This document shows, piece by piece, positions 12,201 to 23,100 of a stretch of 64,000 bases of DNA (position 1 is its first letter; every line of letters starts with the position of its first letter). The notes beneath the pieces are model-generated. The model ran no database searches. It saw nothing but the letters and a program-made list of their open reading frames with translations, and was not told the DNA's origin. Origin of the DNA: Pectinophora gossypiella (Eukaryota > Arthropoda > Insecta > Lepidoptera > Gelechiidae). The translations under genes were made by a program, and so were the position numbers. The stretch is from assembly GCF_024362695.1 (NCBI RefSeq), contig NC_065421.1, forward strand, positions 310,001 through 374,000, read 5' to 3'.

Positions 12201-13273
12201 CGGGTATCTTCTAATACAAGTTTCTCTACTTTTTCGATGATTTCCGGTGTGGTGGCCTCAATGGGCCGTCCGGAGCGGGGGTCATCTTCAATCCACTCTC
12301 TTCCTTGCTTGAAAAGACTATGCCACTTGTAAACCATGGTTTTACCAGGGGCAGAGTCCGCGTAAACTGCTAACAGCTCTTGAAAAATCGTCTGAGCGGA
12401 TTTTCCTTGCTTGGTGAGGAACTTAATGACGGCGCGGTGTTCAATTTTCTCCATATTCGCTGAGTTCTTCCCGATTCACTTGTTTGCTGGTCGATAGTTC
12501 AAACGTTAATGACCCGATTTGCTTCAAACTTGGTACATATACTGTTAATGAGGTGTGCAACTAGCGGCTACCTGTACGAGCAAACCAACCCCCTCCAACC
12601 CCTCCATTCCGCGAACTTTTTGACCTCCCCTCGTAGCTGCCTGAGCCTAGATAAAGTCACCCACCTTAGATACCTAGGTGTTGAAATTGATCAGAACCTC
12701 TCATGGAAGGAACAAGTTGCACTATTATCATCCCGCACACGAAAGTTAACGTGGATTTTTAAAATGCTCCGGAATGTACTTAAGCCAAAACTTATTAAGT
12801 CTATTTATCTAGCACTGGCACAATCAATAATTAGCTACTGCATCCCTGCTTGGGGCGGTACATACAAAACAACTTTAATCAAATTAGAACGTGTACAAAG
12901 ATCGGTTCTTAAAGTCATGTCAAAGAAACCATTCCGATACCGAACTGAAAAACTATACCAGGAATGTGAAGTTCTTAGCATTAGACAACTTTTCATCCTA
13001 AATACTATACTGCACAAACATGCTACACTTAAATACGACCCCTCCCTCCAACTTTCCCAACGTAAATTAAGTAAAATCTGCAAAACTGTAACCCACCACA
13101 CAACGTTCTTTCGAAGGCAATACGAATTTCTTGCATCCCACTTGTACAATAAATTAAATATACATTTAAACATTTATAATAAAACAAGATACCAGTGTAA
13201 ATCCAAAGTTCGTAATTGGCTGTTCAAAAAGAATTATGACGATACAGAGGCCTTATTGGAAGTCCTACAATAA
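9214..13273 (+). CDS. LINE ORF2: endonuclease and reverse transcriptase, interrupted
   Basis: The first part is uninterrupted from 9214 to 11530. Residues 38-240 or so resemble an APE-type endonuclease (KIISYNIRSIH at the start, IILIGDINLDI later). Residues 490-740 are a reverse transcriptase with VENYRPIAVLTALSKILEK, GVFLDLAKAFDTV, GVPQGSVLGP and the catalytic YADD at about residue 696. The frame is broken by a mariner at 11531-12633. It resumes in the same frame at 12636 with the C-terminal region (LRYLGVEID, YCIPAWGGTYKT, LERVQRSVLKV). Without the insertion and one TA the frame is about 984 codons with no stop. The style is of the jockey/CR1 superfamily; a finer clade call needs a phylogeny. 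Confidence 0.85.
11531..12633 (-). mobile_element. Mariner element, internally deleted
   Basis: It has terminal inverted repeats of about 30 bp beginning CGAGGGGAGGTCAAAAAGTT. TA dinucleotides flank it at 11529-11530 and 12634-12635, the mariner target duplication. Length is 1103 bp, short of the usual roughly 1.3 kb because of an internal deletion in the transposase. Confidence 0.92.
11579..12454 (-). pseudogene. Mariner transposase lacking its first catalytic Asp
   Basis: A 291-aa open frame against about 345 aa for the family. The N-terminal helix-turn-helix DNA-binding half is present (EHRAVIKFL, DDPRSGRP). At residues 119-120 the sequence jumps from VSARS to PKKFKV, removing roughly 55-60 residues that in mariners include the first Asp (the GDETW-type block). 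The second and third Asp remain as Asp188 (LLHDNAPVH) and Asp223 (SPDLAPSDY), spaced by 34 as in D,D34D. The frame stays open, but the enzyme should be unable to cut DNA. It could still bind the terminal repeats. Confidence 0.88.
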
Positions 13274-13283
13274 TCTTTTTCTT

Positions 13284-13376
13284 TCACAAACACACACACA
13301 CGCACACGCGCGCACACACGCACACGCCCACACACGCACACATACACACACACTCACACGCACGCGCGCACACACA

Positions 13377-13413
<37 letters not shown>

Positions 13414-13450
13414 ATACACAGACATATAGACATATACATGCACACACAGA
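13284..13450 (+). repeat. (CA)n microsatellite in the LINE 3' UTR
   Basis: An impure CA/CG dinucleotide tract follows the ORF2 stop by about 10 nt, with its purest run at 13373-13411. Confidence 0.9.
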
Positions 13451-13822
13451 CCTGATATCAATTCTTTTGCACCTATTTTAGTTAAGCGATTCGCGGGTGG
13501 GGACCTGGAGTCCTGAAATACAGGGTCGCCCTAGCTTAGGCTCCAGATCACACACTCGAGGCAATCATACAAAGCTATTCCAAACTTTTGTAAACTTATT
13601 ACTTGTGTGTGATGAATAAATAATTTTTAATTAATTTAATTTAATAGCTGGCCCACTTTTCTGAAGGCCCTTTTAGGGCTACAAGGCTTTTTCGGGCATC
13701 ACAATCTTTTCATGAGTAATTTGTGCGGTTTGGAGTTACCTTGTATGACAGGCACATACCTTTGATACAAAATATAATTATTTTAGCAACAAAAAAAAAT
13801 AAAATTCAAATATAATCCATCC

Positions 13823-13890
13823 ATTCATCTAAAAAAGCAATATTGCAATTTGACTTTTTTAGATGAATTGCTTCGATGTGGTCTTTTTGA
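13823..13890. mobile_element. MITE M1, truncated copy
   Basis: A hairpin with arms 'ttcatctaaaaaag' and 'cttttttagatgaa' around 'caatattgcaatttga'. The right end 'cttcgatgtggtcttttt' matches the terminal repeat of fuller copies at 15428-15577 and 23254-23366. The left end is missing. Confidence 0.65.
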
Positions 13891-14265
13891 CCCCGTGTAC
13901 TGCAGTGAAATAGTGAAAGAAGATTTTTTTTACTTTAATCTTGTAACAATTATCAAATACATAATCATAATAAAGATTACAGAAGACGACAAAACGCCAT
14001 TTTAATCCCAATTTGATAAGGCTAATAAGACTATCAATAGGTTTTTACAGTTTCAGGGACACATTTTTCTTTCCGTACAAAACTTTAAAACAAAATGCCG
14101 AATCCATTCAACGGTTCTCTAAAATATTTTTGCATCTTCTTATAGCAACATATGACGTGTCACATGAAGTCACACATCAAACATTATTTATTTGCACAGA
14201 TGAAGATGAGATGAATTGTATTAAAAATAATAATTATAGTTTGGATTATATCTAAATTCCTCATA

Positions 14266-14948
14266 CGAGGGCTGATTGATAAGTATCCGAAATGAAAATG
14301 ATAACTGCTAATATTATACACAAAAATGATTTATTTTTCAACATAGCTTCCTTCTACCTCTACACACTTACTTATTCCAGCGCTTCTCTAAAGCTTTTAT
14401 ACTATTTTGGTAGAAGATCCTGTGCAACCCCTCAAAATAGCCGTCTACGGTGGCAATGACTTCTTTATTTGAAGAAAATCTTTGGCCACCTAGCCACTTT
14501 TACTCGTAATTTCAATCGTCGATCGTTTAGAACAATTTTTTAAATTTTTCGTATCATACTTCATTTGTGACCTCATTTGGACGTCCGGCTCTATGGGCGT
14601 CTTCACAGCTCTTTCTGCTCCGTTTAAAATCGGTTACCCAGGTGTGAACTGTACTCAACGCAGGAGAAGAGTCACCTAATACGGCATCCAGCTTGGTTTT
14701 AATCTGACTTGCTATTTTTCCCTTCAAAACGTAGAACTTAATAACGGCCCGAACTTCAGTTTTTTCCATTTTTCAAACGTAATTAGCAAATAAAAATCAA
14801 TCGTCGCATAAAAGTAGACTTTTTGGCGCCAATGAAATAAAATTTTGCATGTAAGCTTACTGAAGATTTAAAAATAGAACGGTATATATTTTATTCCATT
14901 TTAGTTTTAAAAAGTTTTTCATTTCGGATACTCATCAATCAGCCCTCG
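14266..14948 (-). mobile_element. Second mariner relic, internally deleted
   Basis: Terminal inverted repeats begin CGAGGGCTGATTGATAAGTA and the copy is flanked by TA (14264-14265, 14949-14950). At 683 bp it is about half an intact mariner. The minus strand keeps 71 codons of a transposase N-terminus (14769-14554), beginning MEKTEVRAVIKF and containing SRKSCEDAHRAGRP. 14340-14510 resembles the C-terminal coding part. The catalytic middle is gone. It is a different family from the 11531 element. Confidence 0.85.
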
Positions 14949-15024
14949 TACGCATAATTCTTGCTTTGAATAACGTAGGATCGTGTTGCGTATCAAATGG
15001 CGATGTGACACCTGTTTAAATCTA

Positions 15025-15037
15025 TTTATTTTTTATT
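15025..15037 (-). terminator. Poly(A) signals of gene C
   Basis: Two overlapping-range AATAAA hexamers on the minus strand (15025-15030 and 15032-15037), about 120 nt past the stop. Confidence 0.45.
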
Positions 15038-15130
15038 GCAGGTAAGAGATGGGGATGTTACATAATAGCCAAACAGTAAGTCATAAGTCGCAATAATATA
15101 ATATTATGTATTTCTTCCATTACAATTAGA
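15030..15130. repeat. Second copy of the B/C 3'-flank repeat
   Basis: It matches 5766-5870 through 'ttgcaggtaaga', 'aaacagtaagtca' and 'agaaacttc', with small indels. Confidence 0.5.
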
Positions 15131-15154
15131 AACTTCAAAATTTCGTGTTATCTG

Positions 15155-17884
15155 CTACTGAATAGAGCTCCGATATCGCGAGTAATAGTACTTTTCGTAA
15201 ATGTCGTCCCACATGTCAGCAAGTCTCTTGTGAGGAAACGTATCCATCTTGAGCTCGGCCCCGATGTTGAGGAGTCGAGGGTTGTGGGCCTCGACGGGGT
15301 CCCAGCTTGACGAGTCTCCGAGACGAGGAGTCGGCGTCCTGGACAAAATATAAACTTGTGAAAAACGTAGATAAAACCCATAGAAACCTCGAATTTCATA
15401 CAAATGAAAGAAAAAGTTGCGAGGTATTTAAAAATGCCACATTGAAGCAATTCATCTAAAAAACCAATATTGCAATTTGTTTGTGCATATAAAAGTTCTA
15501 CCCTACCTATGCAATGTCATCAAATATTTATATTACCTACTTTTTAGATGAATTGTTTCGAAACAATGTGGCTTTTGACCCCCTGATCTCATCGGTTATC
15601 CGAACCCGCACAAAATGCGCTTTAAGCGCTTAACTACGGCCTCTGTGGTCCAGTGGTTGAGCGTTGGACTCACGATCCGGAGGCCCCGGGTTCGAATCCC
15701 GGTGGGGACATATCACAAAATTCACTTTGTGATCCCTAGTTTGGTTAGGACATTACAGGCTGATCACCTGATTGTCCGAAAGTAAAATGATCCGTGCTTC
15801 GGAAGGCACGTTAAGCCGTTGGTCCCGGTTACTACTTACTGATGTAAGTAAGTAGTCGTTACATGAGCCATGTCAGGGGCCTTTGGCGGCTCAATAGTAA
15901 CCCTGACACCAGGGTTGATGAGGCTAGTATTCCACCTCACAACCCACACGATAAGAAGAAGAAGCGCTTAACTTATTGGTGATTAATATTGTTGCAATAG
16001 ACGTGGTATTTGACGAAATTTCCGTATAAAAGACAAAATGAGGTACATATTATTCAAGTTAGCGTTTCAGTTCAACACATCGATAATTTTACCCGGATTA
16101 ACCATTGATACCTAGCCTGCCACTCCTAGTTTAGGGTGTTGCTTCGTACCGAAATAAACAAATTAGGTCAAGGTACAAATGGAAGTGATTGAATTTTCCT
16201 TACAAATATTTAGCAAAGTTTGACCAAAGTTTCACTAGGCGTTGCTGGACTGTCCCGTCTTCTCCTTCCAAATCCTTCCCGGATAGCAAGTAAGCCAGTT
16301 CATCCGAGTGCGCTGCTCCTGTTTTTTTCACTCCGGGTTCAGCTTCCACCCCCACGCCACCAACGTACGAGAACTGATACAAATACACTGGGTGATGTGA
16401 GGATGTTGCGTGGAGTCGGACACTTCGATAAATATGATTTATAAAGTATGCGTCTCTGAAATTCAAAGATAATCCTCAGTTAACGTGTATTTTCCGCCAA
16501 AAATTGCTTAAGAATGAAACAAGATTTTCTGTGCCTTTACCTGTGGTATGCTAGAACAGAAGCCATAGTAAGGTTGTTTTTAAAATAAACATCACCTAAT
16601 TTTCTGGCAACCTGGAAACTTTCTCTCTTGTTTATTTTTAATTCCTCCGGTAAAAGGAAAGTCATATCTCTCAAAATCCTTCTCAATACTCTCGCTGCCT
16701 TTAGATTCGATGCAAATATGTACGCTTCGTCACTATTATATCCTATTATGAGTGGTACAGAAAAGGCTTTCTTCGATGAAAGCAGATCAATAGGTAGTTC
16801 TGACAACAGGCGTTCATCCTTGTTGAAGACTCTTTCAACACACATTCCAAATGGAAAGTATGGTTTGACAAGTTTTTCCGCATTTGCCACTAGATCGGCT
16901 ATGTCGGCATTAAGTAGAGCGGATGTGATGTCATCATTTTCACTGAACATATTCCCGAGAACATTGGCTCTATCTTCAGCATCGTAATTGAAGTACCAGG
17001 GGCTTAGTACCGTTCCGCTTTGCATTATGGCTCCGTGGAACAATCCTTGTGCCATTGGAGACAACAATAAAGCTTCTACAATCGCTGCTCCGAACCCTTG
17101 ACCTGCCACGACTACTTTAGCTGGGTTCCCTCTGAAGGCGACGATGTTGTCTCTTACCCACCGTAGAGCTAGCACAACATCCTTCGCACCAGCGTTGCCT
17201 GGTACTGCATCTTCATTCAGACAAAGGAAACCTACTGGTCCCAGTCTGTTTAAAACATAGAAGATATTAATTTCTGATAAATTTTACCTTCTTTAAGAGT
17301 TGTAATGATGATTGCTGTGACTTACCTGTGGTAGACCACCACAACAATGACTCCTTCCTGCACCAGTTTCCGCGGCTGGTATCGTCCACTGCCGCCGCTG
17401 ACCCACAAGAAGACTGGCCACGGGGATCCCGAGTTGGGAACGTGGACATCTAGACGGAGGCACTCGTCCACTTCAGAAGTCGGGAAGCAGTTGGGTATTA
17501 GGGCTTCTCGCACTCCTAACCAGAATGGGGCTAGTCCAGCTTTCTGAAATAATGTCAATTATAATATTTAAATAAGACGGAAGAGCTATATAGTATCATA
17601 ATGGTGTTTGCGGATCGGTTTCCGCAACTTCGGATGTCCAACACTTATTTCACGCTCCACGAGACACTCAAAATCATGTTCTTCAAACAGACATACTATC
17701 TCTATTAAACAACTCTTACCTTGAACTTCCCTGCCGGTTCGCTGATCGCAGCATAAGGCACGCCCGTGTAAGACACGTATCCATCTTGCGGCGTTCCTCG
17801 CAGCCTGCCTTGCGTTGTGATCACTATATTTTCCGTTGATACCGCTGCCAGATACATTGATAGCATTGACAATATTGACAACAT
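15155..17884 (-). CDS. Gene C: secreted carboxylesterase-like protein lacking the catalytic Ser
   Basis: Coding exons 17884-17720, 17543-17326, 17245-16541, 16455-16204 and 15338-15155 splice to 507 aa plus stop. The N-terminus MLSILSMLSMYLAAVS is a signal peptide. The fold is recognisable from RGTPQDGYVSYTGVPYA, the conserved VPGNAGAKDVVLALRWVRDNI and the strand before the elbow. The elbow reads GQGFG, so Gly178 (codon GGG at 17095-17097) replaces the nucleophile. Glu301 (YNSDEAYIF) and His412 (GAAHSDELAYLL) are kept. The oxyanion HGGG is SGGSG. Esterase activity is therefore not expected, while ligand or partner binding is possible. It resembles gene A more than B or D around the elbow and the following LSPW segment. 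The frame is intact, which argues for function rather than decay. Confidence 0.88.
15428..15577. mobile_element. MITE M1 copy in gene C intron 4
   Basis: Terminal inverted repeats of about 33 bp read 'tgccacattgaagcaattc' on the left, complemented by the right end 'gaattgtttcgaaacaatgt'. The copy is about 150 bp and has no coding capacity. Confidence 0.75.
15636..15961 (+). mobile_element. SINE S1, full-length tRNA-derived copy
   Basis: 326 bp bounded by a perfect 12-bp target duplication AAGCGCTTAACT (15624-15635 and 15962-15973). The 5' 75 nt are tRNA-like, with an A box (TGGTCCAGTGG) and a B box (GGTTCGAATCC). The body follows, and the 3' end is a short (AGAAGA) tract. It sits in intron 4 of gene C, on the opposite strand. 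It serves as the reference copy for the other S1 pieces in the window. Confidence 0.93.
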
Positions 17885-17943
17885 TTTGGGTTTACTTTTT
17901 AACTTCGTGTGAGTTGTAAGGTTAGTAACCGACCTCACTAAAC
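17885..17943 (-). other. Gene C 5' UTR exon, probably SINE-derived
   Basis: The minus strand shows a pyrimidine-rich acceptor TTTCAG with exon start at 17943. From the acceptor the UTR runs GTTTAGTGAGGTCGG and on to ACAACTCACACGA. This aligns, at roughly three-quarters identity by eye, with the 3' part of SINE S1 (GGTTGATGAGGTTGG and ACAACCCACACGA). The upstream exon and promoter were not located. Confidence 0.45.
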
Positions 17944-18717
17944 CTGAAATTAGAGAATTATTTAACAAAAACGTAAAATTTTGAGTCAATGAGTTTGCGG
18001 CTATTTCCCAGCTAGTTATCTAGTTTCATATAATTGGTAGCAGTGTGTGCACTGTAGCGTTTTCAATAAACGACTGCACTGCGGATGCATTATCCCAGTG
18101 TGAATAAAATGCGTCGACCCACGCACGTCGCCAGCCATGCGTACGCGAATTATATAATTTTGACCTCGTTACGCAATTTATAAATATGGGCCTGTGTGTA
18201 AAAATGGGGATAATTGTTTTTTTTTTTTTTTTTTCTAGTACGTTGCCTTTGATTATACAGTAATAAACGAACTGCTCTTTTACAAAAAAAAAATGTAATG
18301 TCTAGTTTAGTTATGTGAACATTTTGACTATAATCATTTGCAGATTTATAATTTAAGTAGGTAAGTATATCTCCTTCAAAAATATTAGTTATTCGGCGCA
18401 CACACACAAGACACATCATCAAATAGGTGACATATTGTACAGAATAATCAAATTTCGCGTTTGACCACATTTGACAATGTTCCTTAAGCTAGAATTGTCA
18501 GACGTGTGGCTCTATCACCAGATACGAGTAGGGAAGTACGTGACTTGGTCTGTGCCCACCATAAACGAAATAAAACAAGAAACAACGAATCTCGTTAAAT
18601 TTATTTGTATCGAATAATTTAAAACTAGGTGCTTATAATAAAGAGTACGTAATGCCGTGAAGCCATCATACATTTATTTGCGTTTTTGGATTTCGTAATT
18701 TCAGTTTGACGGTCCTT

Positions 18718-18790
18718 CTAGCGTGTGGGTTGTGAGGTGGATGACCAACCTCATCAACCTTGGTATTAGGGTTGTTAATTATCGTCACTG
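18718..18790 (-). repeat. SINE S1 fragment
   Basis: The 3' 70 bp of S1 in reverse orientation ('gtgggttgtgaggtggat'). Confidence 0.6.
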
Positions 18791-18965
18791 ACAATGAACT
18801 TTATACGCCCACCTTTATATATTTTTCATAAAATAAGTTACGTACTAATCCTGTTGATTTTTTATAAAATGTCCATTGAAAAATTTTCAGTAATATTAAA
18901 AATATGTGCTCAGTATAAAATTGTACAAAATTATCGTTAGACTTAAAAACAACAAACTTTCATAT

Positions 18966-19190
18966 ACAGGGTGTTAGTGACACTATACCGAATACTGAGC
19001 GGGATGATTCGGCTCATGATTCTGAATTCATATCAAGTGGAATTTTCCGTCGCAAAATTCATGACGTTTTTTGAGTTTTTTTTTTAATTATTTTCAATTG
19101 TATACTTTTGCTATGGAAAATTCTACTTGATATTAACTCTGAGCCGAATCATCCTCCTCACTGTTAATTAAGATGTCACTTACACCATGT
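18966..19190. mobile_element. MITE M2 copy 1
   Basis: Ends are ACAGGGTGTTAGTGAC and a diverged complement, and the arms continue inward with 'gatgattcggctca' and its complement. The copy is about 225 bp and non-coding. Other copies are at 19225-19456 and 58272-58552, with a half copy at 36384-36436. Confidence 0.75.
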
Positions 19191-19224
19191 ATAAGTACCT
19201 ACAGGTAGCCATACAGGTACGTAT

Positions 19225-19456
19225 ACAGGGTGTTAGTGACTCCGTAACGAAAACTTTGTGGGTTGATTCAGACCATGATGCTGATTTGACATTAAGTGGA
19301 ATTTCCTGTCGGAAAATTCATGGATATTTAAGTGTTTTTTTTTTCTTATTTATTTTCAATCTCACAGTTTTGCAACGGAAAATTCTTGATATTAACGTAG
19401 AATCATGGTCTGCATCAACCCCTAAAGTTTTCGTTACTGTGTCACTAATAGCCTGT
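19225..19456. mobile_element. MITE M2 copy 2
   Basis: Starts ACAGGGTGTTAGTGAC and ends GTCACTAATAGCCTGT. The inner arms are 'gtaacgaaaacttt' and 'aaagttttcgttac'. It is largely palindromic. Confidence 0.8.
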
Positions 19457-19593
19457 ATTGCACATGAAATCAAAAATGGGTGTTCATCCACAACAATTAC
19501 AAGCAATTTTTGCACTCTCTCAAAGCTTCAATTCAAACCGTTTTTTCTAGATACTAAATTTTTGAGTTAACACCGTTTTTCATGTCATGTGCA
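19457..19593. mobile_element. Small MITE abutting M2
   Basis: Inverted ends 'attgcacatga' and 'tcatgtgcaat' with similar inner arms (AAAAATGGGTGTT against its complement). It is about 137 bp and lies directly next to the end of MITE M2 copy 2. Confidence 0.6.
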
Positions 19594-19996
19594 ATATTAA
19601 AAACCATTCATTTCGATTCAAAATTTCCATGCTTAAAAAACCTTAAAAGTCACCTAAATAAATAAATAATACGTTCAGAATCTACACTATCATGTTCAGT
19701 CGTGTAAAATTAAAATTAACTTAAATTGTAAAATTGCTTAAGAAAAGTTTGTTCATAGGGGAGTGCCACTGAGACCGTGGTATAATACCTCATTGAATAA
19801 AGCTTGACTGTCAGCAGGATACAAATATAGTATGCAGAATAGTGCGAAAGAGACTTATCAGAAAATGTACTATTTTAATGTCGCAATATTTCATCATAGC
19901 GTTATTCCGTTTTACATGGTCTACTCACCTAACTTGAAAATTTGACAGGTCCAGATTTTTTTTACAGAAGCGACTAGACTGTCTTATTAAGCTATA

Positions 19997-20002
19997 TTTA
20001 AT
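19997..20002 (-). terminator. Possible poly(A) signal of gene D
   Basis: ATTAAA variant on the minus strand, about 115 nt past the stop. No AATAAA was seen closer. Confidence 0.25.
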
Positions 20003-20116
20003 GAGGTACAATAAATGTCGTTCTCTGGCAACATTGACAGTCAAATGTGGCGTGTTTTGCCCTGGAATCTCCTGAAGATGAGTAGTTCTTGAAGCCTAAA
20101 GTCGCGGTGAGTCAAT

Positions 20117-23100
20117 TCAGCTGCGCGCCATGATGCCGTCAAAGAAGGCGACCATGCTGCGCTGGTCCGGCGTGAGCTCGGCCGGTGTGGGTTGAACCCT
20201 GAGTGACGGCTCCTCCAGGTACGGCTGCCACGAGGGGCTTTCCAAACATGTTTGGACGCTGGAAATAAATAGTCTCACATTTTTATTATGTTCAGAGACA
20301 AGAAACTGTCGGAGAGTTGTATTTAAATTCTAGTGTCAGAGAAATCTGTGGGCTAAAAATGTTAATAATACACAAGCAGAACTTTTACCTTAACTGGATC
20401 GAAACTAAAATCATGCATTTCTCAGAATCATATCAGGCATGTCGATAAAGGTCGCCTAAAGGATTATATCCGCTCATAACGTGATAGAAACGGGCGGTAG
20501 GGTGGTCCTGTCACCTTTAGTGTAGTTTTCTAATAACTCGACTACTCCTACAGAGACTCCGGATGTGAATTGTCTTTTTAAAAATATATACAGAACCTCA
20601 CTCACCTATTGTTCTTAGGCCATAAAGTGTCATAATTGTTATTTCGCATGAAGCCGACGACGCGATAGTTCATGAGCCGCTTCATGTACTCGTCGCGGTC
20701 GCTCTTGGGCACGCGCACGGAGTTGCAGTGGAACAAGTAGGTCATGTCGTCCACGTGGCCGGCGCCCGTGTAGTTGAGGTGCAGCGCCGTCCGCAGCGGG
20801 CTGTAGTCCGCGTTGTACGAGAACTGGTACTGCAGCACCGGCGTGCCACTCCGCTGCCGATATTCCGCCAGCTTCAGCGCCGGGTACTGGAAGTAATACT
20901 CTGTCGCCAACTTCACGTACTGGTCCATGCTCGGCGTGCTATCGAAGTACCTCTGTTTGACTTTCTTGGCGCGAGCGAACGCCACCTCTTGAGGCAGAGA
21001 AAAGATCACCGTCGGCGACAGCACCAGTAGCGGGTTGTTGTCAATCCTCGACACCATGTCCAGCTCTTCGAACCTCCTCCTGAAACTCTCGGCTTCCACG
21101 TCCGTAAATCCCACGAGCAACGGTATCTCCTTGCCGACGCCATTTTGTATTAGGATCTCGGGATCGTCAGAGAGAATTCTTTTGACTCCTGGGTGAATGG
21201 CTTCAGCGACGGGGTAGAAGACCACTAAGCCGTTCTGGTCAATGAGCAGTTTGTTCATCCACATGATCTTCTCGAGAGGCATTTTGACGAGCTGCTGGTG
21301 GATGTCATCGGGGTCGGTAGAGGTGATCCCGAGGCCGGTGAGGAATGCATTAGCCATGTACTGCGCGTATAGGGGGGACGTCGTGAAGAAGGCGGGGATG
21401 GCCGTGCCGCTCATCAGGATCGCTCTGAAATACAAACAGTCGTTTCGTTACTTTGTAAATGTTATTAAATTCATGTTTTTATTACCTACTTAAAACATAA
21501 ATCGAAATTTTATGATCATAGCATGGTTATACGAGTAAAATAACCGTTCTTCATCCAAAAATTCGAAATAACATCATTTATTAACTGCCAGTGTACTGTA
21601 TCTGTCTGTACATAACAATTAAATCTGTACCTTTTGAAAAGCCCCTGCGCTTCATGCGACAGAGTGAGCAGATGCGCGGATACTGCGCCGGCGCTCTGTC
21701 CGCCGAGTGTGACGTCATTAGGGTTGCCGCCAAAGTTGTGCGCGTTGTCGCGCACCCAGCGCAAGAGTGTGATCATGTCGCGCAGACCGTTGTTGCCCGG
21801 GATCTTGGTTGAGTTCAGGGACAGGAAGCCGAATACATTCAGTCTGGAATATTATAAGACAAATTAATTTAACATATCATTGTTATTTAATTAATTGAAA
21901 GTCAGATTATGCGATGAATGTATACTTCTTTTTTTGAGGTGACTTGTATGTAAAATTATAGGAGAACACCTCTAAAATACTGTAAAAGAATATCTACTCA
22001 AACTTATAAATATGAAAAAGATAAAATAAACAGACATATAGACTTATATGCAGACATGATAGATATGACATATATCTCTACACGACTGCTGATGTAAATA
22101 AAAAATAAGCGATGTTCTCGCCAAAATTATACGTCTGCCTCGAGATAAATGCAGTACTGTGAATTCGAGACGCTGACTCATTTGTTGCGGCCACAAAAAC
22201 TAAATGACCTGTCTAACTGCACTATGGCAACAAAAACTACATTTGCATAGAAACCTGTCTGCAATTTGTTCGCTACACGTGTGCAGATGAGAACTCAACG
22301 ATTATAATTATCACAACGCATTGAATTGAAAGGAGCGGAGATGATTGCCATCACTTACAAAGTTTACTGCTCTATTCTCGCTAATTGCTTCCAGATAATA
22401 AGGAATTAAATGATCGCTACCAACCATTGTCTTAGCCAGGCAGTTGCCAAGCCAATTGTGATTCCTGCCGAGACTTTTTCATTGTTGTTTTCATGTTAAT
22501 AATAAAAATCTGTACAAGAATTCATCAAGTTATGATTACTTTAATCCCTTAACTGTTCATCGCTCTAAACTACTGAATTCGCCTTTGTAAGTTTGACTTT
22601 ATAGACAATTGAGAACACCTGGTTTCCAGGATTTCTGCCCGGTTAATGGCAATAGCCTCACCAGAAATTAAACGTAGCTGGCGAGGAGTGGGTGAATATA
22701 GTAACATATTACATGACAGAGGTTCTCCCCCGGCTCAATGAGAACCACAGACTACCAGTCACTTTAATTGGTGACCAACCGGTTATCGACCTCACGACCC
22801 GAACGACCGAGAGAAAATGCAAAAAGTAAATGATGTACCTGTAATTGAAAGTGATGACGATGATCCCGTTGCTGACGAGGTACTCGGGCCCATGGAGGTC
22901 GGAGTCCCCGGAGCCGAACGCGAAGCCTCCGCCGTGGATGAACACCAGGATCGGGAGGCCTGTCGTGTTTCCTACCTCTTTGTCCAACGGCTTCCCCGAT
23001 TTACCTAAAACAGCAATACATATTTAAGTTTAGACATAATAATAATTAGCCATGTCTCACACCTGGCGGGGTTCAATAATGGTGACGAATGAAGAATAGA

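Larger units (their letters stand above)
9000..13650 (+). mobile_element. Non-LTR retrotransposon (LINE), split by a mariner
   Basis: A long ORF2-type frame (9214-11530, then 12636-13273) carries an endonuclease domain and a reverse transcriptase. The frame is followed by a CA-rich 3' UTR and an AT-rich end (TTTAATTTAA-like) near 13650. The 5' limit is uncertain: gene B promoter sequence ends at 8902, so the element starts between there and 9214. No ORF1 with zinc knuckles is seen, so it may be 5'-truncated. It lies head-to-head with gene B. Confidence 0.8.

Noticed and set aside
13284..13450. Coding region for a His/Thr-rich peptide, or a repeat array of CRISPR type
   Set aside because: Plain CA microsatellite in eukaryotic DNA.
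15640..15715. tRNA gene
   Set aside because: A and B boxes are present, but the sequence is the head of a 326-bp unit with a 12-bp target duplication and several dispersed relatives, so it is a SINE.
20728..21030. Plus-strand open frames over the esterase exons (also 6422-6977, 7443-7685, 16628-16987)
   Set aside because: They are antisense shadows of the GC-richer esterase coding exons and resemble no protein family.
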